From Methylophilaceae bacterium (GTDB lineage Bacteria; Pseudomonadota; Gammaproteobacteria; Burkholderiales; Methylophilaceae), in NCBI GenBank assembly GCA_025362115.1, contig JANYIK010000169.1, positions 1 through 16,068 on the forward strand: a stretch of DNA of 16,068 bases, in the 5' to 3' direction. The notes beneath the pieces are model-generated. The model saw only the letters and a program-made list of their open reading frames with translations. It was not told the DNA's origin and did no database searches. This document shows, in pieces, positions 7,240 to 14,578 of the stretch. The position numbers were made by a program, and so were the translations under genes. The first letter of the stretch is position 1. Every line of letters begins with the position of its first letter.

Positions 7240-7266
7240 TCAAGTTTTAGCTTTTTTAGCCGCTAA
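7240..7266 (+). promoter_or_regulatory. Sigma-28 (FliA)-type promoter for flgKL
   Basis: TCAAGTTT (7240-7247), an 11-base spacer, and GCCGCTAA (7259-7266) match the enterobacterial FliA consensus TAAAGTTT-N11-GCCGATAA at 14 of 16 positions with exact spacing. Transcription would start around 7272-7276, leaving a leader of about 20 bases that contains the flgK ribosome binding site AAAGGTG. flgKL is a classic FliA-dependent transcript, so location and function agree. Confidence 0.75.
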
Positions 7267-7294
7267 CAAAGCATATAAGTAAAGGTGATAAAAA

Positions 7295-9754
7295 ATGAGT
7301 TTTGAAAGCGTAGGTCTAAGCGCACTTCGTGCCGCACAAATAGGACTGAGTACTGCGGGGCATAACATTGCTAACGCGAGTACGCCTGGTTATCACCGTC
7401 AGGGCTTGATTCAGTCGAATGCTTTTGCATTGAAAACGGGCGCAGGCTTTATTGGCCAAGGGGTCAATGTAGACACGGTACGCCGCCAGATTAGCTCATA
7501 CATCGAAACGCAACTGAAACAGGTGCAAACAACAGGTGCGCAGTTGGACTCTTATCTTTCCCAGATTTCGCCTATTGATAATGCTTTGGGCGGTGTTAAT
7601 TCTGGGTTAGCCACGTCCCTACAAGATTTTTTCAAGGGCGTGGCTAGTGTTTCCTCTAATCCTGCTTCGGTGCCTTCGCGTCAGGCATTACTGAGTGACG
7701 GAAACGCCTTGGTTTCCAAGTTTCAGAGTTTGGCAACTCGTTTTTCTGAAGTACGTGATGGTTTAGACACTCAGATAGCTGACTCGGTACAGCTTATTAA
7801 TAGTTACGCAACTCAAATTGCTAACCTGAATAACCAGATCGCCCTGCAAAGTGCGGGTAATCCTAACCAGCTTCCAAATGATCTAATGGATCAACGTGAA
7901 GAGTTGATTTCCAAGCTCAATAAGGAAGTTGGAACCTCGGTTATAATTCAATCAGATGGCAGTGCTTCAGTATTTTTTGGTAGTGGACAACCCTTGGTGG
8001 TTAGGGATACAACTTTCACACTTACTGCTGCTGCTGGGAAAGCCGATCCACAGCATCTTGAGGTTGATTATCAATTAAGCGCCATCGTTAAAATTCCTAT
8101 TGGAAGTAACAATATCAGTGGTGGTACTTTGGGTGGCTTGTTGGCTTTCCGAGATCAAACACTAGACCCTGCTGAAAATTCGTTGGGTCGTATCGCGATA
8201 GTAGTCGCTTCCGCGTTCAATGACCAACATGCTTTGGGACAGGATCTTGCGGGCAATGCAGGCGGAAAGTTTTTCACGGTTACTCCTGGCAATGTCATAG
8301 CTAATACGGCGAATGTGGGCGTTGGTGTGCTAACTACAGCTTTGGCTAACCCCCAGCATTTGACAACGAGTGATTATCGTTTGGATATTACGGCAGGACT
8401 GAACGGCACACTTACGCGACTATCAGATAACACCCAAACCGTTCTCACCAATGCTCAATTGATTGCAGGTGTTACTGTTGATGGCACTACGCTTACTTTA
8501 GGTGCTGGTGCGGTAGTCGGCGATTCGTATTTGGTTAGACCCACGCGTACCGGCGCATCAAGTATAGCGCTGTCATCTAGTATTAATACTACAACCATCG
8601 CAGCTGCATCTCCTATTACTACGTTGGCCACACTGGGAAATTTCGGCAATGGCACAATTAGTGGCGGATCGGTGAATTCGCCTAACGATAAAGTAACGCT
8701 TACCTTTACTGGGGCTGGTACCTTTACCGCTACTGATAATACAACCGGTGCGCCACTTATAAATACAGCTACTGGCACTACCTCATTTGCATATGTATCT
8801 GGTAGTAATATCAGTTTTAACGGGTGGACAGCAGTCATTTCTGGTGCTGCCGTAGTGGGTGATACATTTCAAGTCGACAAAGGTGTTACTTCCAAGACGG
8901 CTTCTGGTGGCGGTTCAACCGCGGCGATTAACAATGCAGTGATTTCAGTGACTCCACTCAATGTTAACCTGAAGCAAAATGTGAGTGTCACCTTTAGCAA
9001 TGTGACTTTGGCCGGCACGGCTGCTTCTGCGGCAGTACCCGCCGCTGGTGCGACGGTTGCGTTGACGGTAGCGAATATTTCAGCGGCAGCTAGCGGTGCA
9101 GGTGCAATAATCACTGCTGCAACTGGTGCAGCACTACGCCCAGCTACGGCAGCGCAAGCACAGGCCGCGGGAGCGGCGATTATCGCTGCGGCTCAAGCTG
9201 CATCTACAGTAGCTGGCGCCACTCCTGCTAGCGTAACAGCAGCAGCCCAAACTGCGGCGGCGGCGGCTTTTCTTGAGTACACTGTTGCTGGTACTGGTGT
9301 GCCAGCTGGTCAGACCTACGCTTATGACACTACTACTGGCGCAAGCCTGAGTTACAACGGTTGGTCTGCCAAAATAACCGCCACTCCGAATAGTGCCGAT
9401 ACTTTTACCGTAGGACCAAATACCAACGGTACGGCAGATAACCGAAATGCCCTAGTTTTGGCGCAGTTAGAGGCACTTTCTACCATGAATGGCGGAACTT
9501 CCTCTTTCCAAGGTTCCTATGCCCAAATGGTGAGCTTAGTCGGTAATAAGACTAGTGAAATCAAAGTCACGGGGGCTGCGCAGAAAGAATTGGTCATACA
9601 AACTCAAGCGGCACAGCAATCAATTTCGGGTGTGAATTTGGATGAAGAGGCCGCAGACTTACTGCGTTTTCAGCAAGCGTATCAGGCCGCTGGCAAAATG
9701 TTTGAAATTTCTTCAACTTTGTTTAATTCAATATTGTCGGCAGTTCATGGTTAA
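7295..9754 (+). CDS. flgK: Flagellar hook-filament junction protein FlgK (HAP1), enlarged
   Basis: FlgK is the first hook-associated protein, joining hook to filament. The N-terminus SFESVGLSALRAAQIGLSTAGHNIANASTPGYHRQ (residues 2-36) and the C-terminus ISGVNLDEEAADLLRFQQAYQAAGKMFEISSTLFNSIL (about 777-814) are unmistakable, so the frame is intact at both ends. At 819 aa it is much longer than the roughly 550 residues of the enterobacterial protein. The extra length is in the exposed central part: module 1 ending GDSYLVRP (about 360-416), module 2 ending NGWTAVISG...GDTFQV (about 464-527), and module 3 ending NGWSAKITA...ADTFTV (about 552-706). Module 3 is split by an alanine-rich stretch (571-658, 43 of 88 Ala). 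AAAGGTG precedes the ATG. flgL follows after 24 bases. Confidence 0.97.
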   Translation: MSFESVGLSALRAAQIGLSTAGHNIANASTPGYHRQGLIQSNAFALKTGAGFIGQGVNVDTVRRQISSYIETQLKQVQTTGAQLDSYLSQISPIDNALGGVNSGLATSLQDFFKGVASVSSNPASVPSRQALLSDGNALVSKFQSLATRFSEVRDGLDTQIADSVQLINSYATQIANLNNQIALQSAGNPNQLPNDLMDQREELISKLNKEVGTSVIIQSDGSASVFFGSGQPLVVRDTTFTLTAAAGKADPQHLEVDYQLSAIVKIPIGSNNISGGTLGGLLAFRDQTLDPAENSLGRIAIVVASAFNDQHALGQDLAGNAGGKFFTVTPGNVIANTANVGVGVLTTALANPQHLTTSDYRLDITAGLNGTLTRLSDNTQTVLTNAQLIAGVTVDGTTLTLGAGAVVGDSYLVRPTRTGASSIALSSSINTTTIAAASPITTLATLGNFGNGTISGGSVNSPNDKVTLTFTGAGTFTATDNTTGAPLINTATGTTSFAYVSGSNISFNGWTAVISGAAVVGDTFQVDKGVTSKTASGGGSTAAINNAVISVTPLNVNLKQNVSVTFSNVTLAGTAASAAVPAAGATVALTVANISAAASGAGAIITAATGAALRPATAAQAQAAGAAIIAAAQAASTVAGATPASVTAAAQTAAAAAFLEYTVAGTGVPAGQTYAYDTTTGASLSYNGWSAKITATPNSADTFTVGPNTNGTADNRNALVLAQLEALSTMNGGTSSFQGSYAQMVSLVGNKTSEIKVTGAAQKELVIQTQAAQQSISGVNLDEEAADLLRFQQAYQAAGKMFEISSTLFNSILSAVHG

Positions 9755-9778
9755 TGTTTTAGGTAATTAGGAGGCAGT

Positions 9779-11152
9779 ATGCGTATCAGCACCAGTATGA
9801 TTTATAGCTTGGGAACGACTTCAGTTCAGAACCATGTAAGTGAACTGTTCAAAATACAAGGTCAGATTTCCAGCGGAAAACGCATTACCACGCCTTCTGA
9901 TGACCCTTTAGCTGCGGCACGCGTATTGGAAATTGGCCAGTCTCAGTCAGCTGCAGAACAATTTCAGGTGAATGGAACTGCTGCTACCAGCGCCTTGCAG
10001 GCTCAGGAAGGAACGCTGCAACAGATTTCCAGCATTTTGCAGGATGTGCGCGCTTTGGCTGTGCAAGCGGGAGATGCTTCGCTTACTGCAAATGATAAAC
10101 TTGCTGTGGCGACAGAGTTGCAGGGTAAGTATGACTATCTGTTGGGTTTAGCGAACACGTCTGAAAATGGTAAATATTTATTCTCTGGCTTTAAGGGCGA
10201 AACCCAACCATTTTCTGAGACATCTCCTGGTGTGGTCTCATATAACGGCGATCAAGGCAGTCGCTTGATACAAGTCAGCCCTTCTCGCCAAGTGCCTGTA
10301 AGCGCTTCTGGGGTGGATTTGTTTCAGCGTATCAAGAATGGTAATGGTGATTTTGAGGTGCTGGCAGCATCTAATAAAGGAACTGGCGTGGCAACACCTG
10401 GCTCCGTGCTGAATTCCACGCTATGGAATGCTGCGGGTAACACCAAGGATTACAAGGTGGTGTTTGCTGAAGATACCTCAGCCACGCCTGGGCCATCGAT
10501 CTATACCTACGATATTGTGACAACTTCTAACACCACAATTAACGGGGTAGCTTATGCAGCCGGTACTTCACTTTTGACTAATGCTGCGTCAAACCCAACA
10601 CTTTCAGCTACTGGCGGTCCGGCATATCCTAGAACCTACGTCCCTGGTGGCGCAATCAGTTTCAAAAGAGTGGCTGGTGATACCAACCCCAATCCATGGG
10701 ATTTGGGGATAGAGATGAGCGTTAGTGGCACACCCAGTAGCAACCCAACCACCGGTACCGTGATTACCCCTGATACATTTACCGTCAAGGGTAGCGCTAA
10801 TAATCAAGACATTTTTGCTACTATTCATAACCTAGTGGCTGCTTTGAAAACCAAGGGTGCGGCGCCGCTTTCAAATACAGTAATGAATACGCTTGCCAAT
10901 TTGACTCAGGCCGAAGATGCTGTGAATACACAAACTGCGAATGTCGGCGTTACTATGAAAGAGGTGGAATCTCACGCCGGAGCTAATGAGGATGCTGTTT
11001 TGCAATATAAAACCACTATCAGTAAGCTGGAAGATGTGGATATTGCGCAAGCGGCAACTGACTTGGCGCTCAGAACGACTAATTTGGAAGCGGCACAAAA
11101 ATCCTTCCTTACCGTGTCTGGTTTGTCTCTGTTCAACTTCATCCATCCTTAA
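9779..11152 (+). CDS. flgL: Flagellar hook-filament junction protein FlgL (HAP3)
   Basis: FlgL (457 aa) is the second junction protein, lying between FlgK and the flagellin filament. The N-terminal flagellin-like domain starts MRISTSMIYSLGTTSVQNHVSELFKIQGQISSGKRITTPSDDPLAAARVLEIG and continues with LQQISSILQDVRALAVQAGD and GKYLFSGFKGET (to about 141). The C-terminal domain (about 340-457) ends ISKLEDVDIAQAATDLALRTTNLEAAQKSFLTVSGLSLFNFI, diagnostic for FlgL. Enterobacterial FlgL is about 317 aa. The extra residues form a Ser/Thr/Gly/Pro-rich central domain (about 185-335), as in many betaproteobacteria. An AGGAGG ribosome binding site, the strongest in the window, precedes the ATG by 6 bases. 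It is the last flagellar gene here. No flagellin, flgM or flgN is present in the window. Confidence 0.97.
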   Translation: MRISTSMIYSLGTTSVQNHVSELFKIQGQISSGKRITTPSDDPLAAARVLEIGQSQSAAEQFQVNGTAATSALQAQEGTLQQISSILQDVRALAVQAGDASLTANDKLAVATELQGKYDYLLGLANTSENGKYLFSGFKGETQPFSETSPGVVSYNGDQGSRLIQVSPSRQVPVSASGVDLFQRIKNGNGDFEVLAASNKGTGVATPGSVLNSTLWNAAGNTKDYKVVFAEDTSATPGPSIYTYDIVTTSNTTINGVAYAAGTSLLTNAASNPTLSATGGPAYPRTYVPGGAISFKRVAGDTNPNPWDLGIEMSVSGTPSSNPTTGTVITPDTFTVKGSANNQDIFATIHNLVAALKTKGAAPLSNTVMNTLANLTQAEDAVNTQTANVGVTMKEVESHAGANEDAVLQYKTTISKLEDVDIAQAATDLALRTTNLEAAQKSFLTVSGLSLFNFIHP

Positions 11153-11168
11153 AAGCAAACCTGCGGGA

Positions 11169-11203
11169 ATTTCAGCTTTGCGGTAAAATCCGCATCCTGA
11201 AAT
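11169..11203 (+). promoter_or_regulatory. Dyad around a possible lepA -10 element
   Basis: ATTTCAG (11169-11175) pairs with CTGAAAT (11197-11203), and inside it TGCGG (11179-11183) pairs with CCGCA (11190-11194), leaving TAAAAT (11184-11189) as the loop. This gives 12 pairs in 35 bases. TAAAAT is a plausible sigma-70 -10 element for lepA, though the expected -35 position (CTGCGG) is poor. The dyad may be an operator over the promoter or an RNA hairpin at the flgL 3' end. Confidence 0.4.
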
Positions 11204-11212
11204 CAGCTACCA

Positions 11213-11246
11213 ATAAGGGCGCGTCAAGCGCCCTTATTTTTATTTT
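11213..11246 (+). terminator. Intrinsic terminator after flgL, abutting the lepA start
   Basis: A perfect 10-bp stem, ATAAGGGCGC (11213-11222) with GCGCCCTTAT (11228-11237), has a 5-base loop and is followed by TTTATTTT to base 11246. Stem strength and the T-rich tail make this a convincing rho-independent terminator for flgKL. The next base is the G of the lepA GTG start codon, so any transcript reading into lepA from upstream must cross it. Confidence 0.85.
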
Positions 11247-13040
11247 GTGAACAACATCCGCAATTTTTCTATCATCGCTCACATAGACCACGGCAAATCT
11301 ACGCTGGCGGACAGGATTATCCATCTCTGCGGCGGGCTTTCTGACCGTGAGATGGAGGCGCAGGTGCTGGATTCTATGGATTTGGAGCGCGAACGCGGCA
11401 TTACCATCAAGGCGCAAACAGCGGCTCTTAGCTATAAGGCTCGCGACGGCCAGATTTACCAGTTGAATCTGATTGACACCCCCGGTCACGTGGACTTTTC
11501 CTACGAGGTTTCGCGTTCACTGGCGGCTTGCGAGGGCGCGTTGCTGGTGGTGGATGCTTCGCAGGGTGTAGAGGCACAGAGCGTGGCCAACTGCTACACC
11601 GCCATCGAACAGGGCGTGGAAGTTGTGCCGGTACTGAATAAGATAGATTTGCCCTCCTCCGATCCGGAGCGGGTGATGCAGGAGATTGAGGATGTCATCG
11701 GGGTGGAGGCGATAGACGCGGTACGCTGCTCAGCTAAGACCGGCGTGGGTGTGGAAGACGTGCTGGAAGCGGTAATCAGCAAAATTCCACCGCCCAAGGG
11801 CGATCCGGAAGCGCCGCTGAAGGCGTTAATCATTGACTCCTGGTTCGATAATTACGTCGGGGTCATCATGCTGGTGCGCGTGGTGGATGGGCATCTCAAA
11901 CCCAAAGACAAGATTCGCTTGATGGCCACCGGCGCACAGCATTTGTGTGAACAAGTGGGCGTATTCACGCCGAAATCGCGACAAAAGGAAAGTCTTTCCG
12001 CGGGCGAAGTGGGCTTCATCATTGCCGGTATTAAAGAGTTGGCCAACGCCAAAGTGGGCGATACCGTTACCTTGGCCGACAGGCGTGCGGATGCTGCGCT
12101 GCCGGGATTTAAGGAAATCAAGCCGCAAGTGTTTGCCGGTCTCTATCCGGTGGAATCAAACCAGTACGAAGCTTTACGTGATGCGTTGGAAAAGTTGCGC
12201 TTGAACGATGCCAGCCTGCAATACGAGCCTGAAGTGTCTCAAGCGCTGGGATTCGGCTTCCGTTGTGGTTTCCTCGGTTTGTTGCACATGGAAATCGTGC
12301 AAGAACGGCTGGAGCGCGAATATGACATGGATTTGATCACTACTGCGCCCACCGTGATGTATGAAGTTCTCACTAAATCGGGCGAAGTGCTGATGGTGGA
12401 GAATCCTGCCAAGCTGCCCGAGCCTTCCCGTATCGAAGAAATCCGTGAACCAATCATCACTTCCACCATTCTTATGCCGCAGGAGTACGTGGGGCCAGTG
12501 ATGACGCTGTGCAATAACAAGCGCGGGGTGCAAAAGAATATGCAGTACATGGGGCGGCAGGTGATGCTGACCTATGAGATGCCACTAAATGAAGTGGTGA
12601 TGGATTTTTTCGATAAGCTCAAATCCACTTCGCGCGGTTATGCCTCGCTGGACTACGAGTTTTTAGAATTCCGCTATGCGGATTTAGTGAAGCTCGACAT
12701 CATGGTGAGTGGCGAAAAGGTGGATGCCTTGTCACTGATTGTGCATAGAGCCAATAGCCTGTACCGTGGGCGTGAATTGGCCTCCAAGATGCGCGAGTTA
12801 ATCCCGCGCCAGATGTTCGACGTGGCGATACAGGCTTCTATCGGAGCGAATATCATCGCCCGCGAGACGGTGAAAGCCATGCGTAAGAATGTGCTGGCAA
12901 AATGCTATGGTGGTGACATCAGCCGCAAGAAGAAGCTGCTTGAGAAGCAAAAAGAAGGAAAGAAACGTATGAAACAAGTGGGCAATGTGGAGATCCCGCA
13001 AGAAGCCTTTTTAGCCATATTGAGAGTGGAAGATAAGTAA
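11247..13040 (+). CDS. lepA: Elongation factor 4 (LepA), back-translocating ribosomal GTPase
   Basis: LepA/EF4 (597 aa) is a translational GTPase related to EF-G that acts on the ribosome. The GTP-binding motifs are clear: AHIDHGKST (11-19), RGIT (50-53), DTPGH (77-81) and NKID (131-134), followed by SAKTG. The EF4-specific C-terminal domain is visible near the end as CYGGDISRKKKLLEKQKEGKKRMK, finishing with the usual EAFLAILRVEDK. Length equals the family standard (about 600). The start must be the GTG at 11247: the N-terminus NNIRNFSIIAHIDHGKST aligns with known LepA, an in-frame stop lies at 11214-11216, and no other start codon lies between. No Shine-Dalgarno sequence is present. lepB begins directly at the next base after its stop. 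Confidence 0.98.
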   Translation: MNNIRNFSIIAHIDHGKSTLADRIIHLCGGLSDREMEAQVLDSMDLERERGITIKAQTAALSYKARDGQIYQLNLIDTPGHVDFSYEVSRSLAACEGALLVVDASQGVEAQSVANCYTAIEQGVEVVPVLNKIDLPSSDPERVMQEIEDVIGVEAIDAVRCSAKTGVGVEDVLEAVISKIPPPKGDPEAPLKALIIDSWFDNYVGVIMLVRVVDGHLKPKDKIRLMATGAQHLCEQVGVFTPKSRQKESLSAGEVGFIIAGIKELANAKVGDTVTLADRRADAALPGFKEIKPQVFAGLYPVESNQYEALRDALEKLRLNDASLQYEPEVSQALGFGFRCGFLGLLHMEIVQERLEREYDMDLITTAPTVMYEVLTKSGEVLMVENPAKLPEPSRIEEIREPIITSTILMPQEYVGPVMTLCNNKRGVQKNMQYMGRQVMLTYEMPLNEVVMDFFDKLKSTSRGYASLDYEFLEFRYADLVKLDIMVSGEKVDALSLIVHRANSLYRGRELASKMRELIPRQMFDVAIQASIGANIIARETVKAMRKNVLAKCYGGDISRKKKLLEKQKEGKKRMKQVGNVEIPQEAFLAILRVEDK

Positions 13041-13904
13041 ATGGAATATGTGTTTTTTGGAATAGTTGGATTGGGCTTGATTGCTGTGTTTCAAAGCCTC
13101 ATCAGTTTTGCTATGTTCATGTTGTTGCTTATCGCGCTCACTGGCGGATTATGGCTGTTAGACATTGTTCTGTTGCGAAAAAAACGTGCTGCTGGCAGTG
13201 CAGACCCGGTAGCGATCGAATATGCCAAGAGCTTCTTTCCGGTCATTCTGGCAGTGTTTTTGGTGCGTTCCTTCTTGGTAGAACCGTTCAAGATTCCTTC
13301 TGGATCGATGATGCCGAGCTTGCTGATAGGCGATTTTATTCTAGTCAATAAATACACCTATGGTTTGCGCGTGCCAGTGTTGAATACTACTTTTTTAGAA
13401 GTGAACCATCCTAAAATTGGTGAGGTGATGGTGTTTCACTATCCCAAAAATCCCTCCTTGGATTACATCAAGCGTGTGGTTGGAACGCCTGGAGACCGCG
13501 TGGATTATCATAATAAGCAATTAACTATTAACGGGAAGTTACTCAATCTCAGTCCTGCTGGCAATTATGAATACGTCAAACCCGGCTTCAATTATCTAGT
13601 TGGCGATTTGCAAAAGGAACAATTAGGCGAGCATGAACACATCGCCATGACACTGCCGCAGCAGCCTACTTATAAGCCAGAGCAAGTCGAGCAATTTCCT
13701 CTCAACGAAAACTGCCGCTACGACGAAGAGGGTTTTTCCTGCACTGTGCCCGCAGGGCATTATTTCATGATGGGCGACAACCGCGACGACAGCAACGATA
13801 GCCGCTACTGGGGTTTTGTGCCAGAGAGCAATATCGTCGGCCGCGCATTCTTTGTGTGGATGAGTTTTGACCACCTCGACCGCATTGGTACTGTGATTAA
13901 ATAA
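13041..13904 (+). CDS. lepB: Signal peptidase I (LepB)
   Basis: LepB (287 aa) is the inner-membrane serine protease that removes Sec and Tat signal peptides on the periplasmic side. The Ser/Lys dyad is visible: S89 in IPSGSMMPS and K144 in DYIKRVVG. The family motif GDNRDDSNDSRYWGFVPE (about 245-261) is complete. A transmembrane segment at about 65-80 anchors the catalytic domain. The first 45 residues are almost wholly hydrophobic and may form two segments, against one in the corresponding part of E. coli LepB. An alternative start at M25 (13113) would give a single segment resembling the E. coli start, but it has no ribosome binding site. The ATG at 13041 abuts the lepA stop. Two cysteines (C225, C234) in the periplasmic domain could form a disulfide. 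Confidence 0.95.
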   Translation: MEYVFFGIVGLGLIAVFQSLISFAMFMLLLIALTGGLWLLDIVLLRKKRAAGSADPVAIEYAKSFFPVILAVFLVRSFLVEPFKIPSGSMMPSLLIGDFILVNKYTYGLRVPVLNTTFLEVNHPKIGEVMVFHYPKNPSLDYIKRVVGTPGDRVDYHNKQLTINGKLLNLSPAGNYEYVKPGFNYLVGDLQKEQLGEHEHIAMTLPQQPTYKPEQVEQFPLNENCRYDEEGFSCTVPAGHYFMMGDNRDDSNDSRYWGFVPESNIVGRAFFVWMSFDHLDRIGTVIK

Positions 13905-14578
13905 TGAGCCAGGCTGCATTGCTCGCTCGACTAGGTCACGAGTTCCGGCAGTCGGCATTGCTTACCCAAGCGCTCACCCACCGCAGCCACAGTAGCGCTA
14001 ACAACGAGCGCCTAGAGTTTTTGGGTGACAGCGTGCTCAATTGTGTCATCGCCACCCAGCTCTACCAGCGTTTCCCACAATTGCCAGAAGGCGACTTGAG
14101 CCGCCTTCGTGCGCATTTGGTGAAAGAGCCTTCACTAGCGGAAATAGCCACGCGTTTAGAACTTGGTGCACAACTTAAACTAGGCGACGGTGAAATCAAA
14201 AGCGGCGGCTGGAAACGTCCGTCGGTGTTGGCAGATGCCGTGGAAGCTCTAATCGGCGCGGTATATCTAGATGGGGGTTTTAGTGCAGCTGAAACTCTAG
14301 TCATCAAGCTCTACGCTGATTTGCTGCAACAGCTAGACCCCAGCACCCTAGGAAAAGATGCCAAAACCATGCTACAAGAATATTTGCAAGGTCGAAAAAT
14401 CGGCCTGCCTAGCTATACCGTCATCGAAACTCATGGCGAAGCACACTGCCAGACTTTTGTTGTGGAATGCAGTATTCACCAGCTGGGAATAAACACCAAA
14501 GCCCAAGCAGGAAGCCGTCGTGCCGCAGAACAGCTCGCCGCACAATTAGCCTATGAGGAAATTAGTCATGAAAGATAA
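13904..14578 (+). CDS. rnc: Ribonuclease III (Rnc)
   Basis: RNase III (224 aa) cleaves double-stranded RNA, including rRNA precursors and structured mRNAs. The signature NERLEFLGDSVL is at residues 34-45. The four metal-binding acids are recognisable as E38, D42, D111 and E114 (the latter pair in LADAVEALIGA). A C-terminal double-stranded RNA-binding domain runs from about residue 152 (DAKTMLQEYLQGRK) to the end, with the helix GSRRAAEQLAAQLAYEEI. Length matches E. coli (226). The start overlaps the lepB stop by one base (TAATG), which implies coupling. Its 3' end overlaps era by 11 bases. Confidence 0.98.
   Translation: MSQAALLARLGHEFRQSALLTQALTHRSHSSANNERLEFLGDSVLNCVIATQLYQRFPQLPEGDLSRLRAHLVKEPSLAEIATRLELGAQLKLGDGEIKSGGWKRPSVLADAVEALIGAVYLDGGFSAAETLVIKLYADLLQQLDPSTLGKDAKTMLQEYLQGRKIGLPSYTVIETHGEAHCQTFVVECSIHQLGINTKAQAGSRRAAEQLAAQLAYEEISHER

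Noticed and set aside
8455..9114. Minus-strand open frames (127 and 81 codons) opposite the flgK repeat region, considered as a possible inserted gene
   Set aside because: They are rich in Val/Ala/Pro because they are complementary to Thr/Ala/Gly codons of FlgK; no start signals or domains are visible.
9005..9268. The Ala-rich stretch of FlgK as a frameshift artefact
   Set aside because: Both flanks are in the same frame and the FlgK C-terminus is intact, so two compensating errors would be needed. Not formally excluded; kept as a finding.
14553..14567. ATG at 14553 as the era start
   Set aside because: The bases 14555-14560 (GAGGAA) are better explained as the ribosome binding site for the ATG at 14568, which gives the expected N-terminus.
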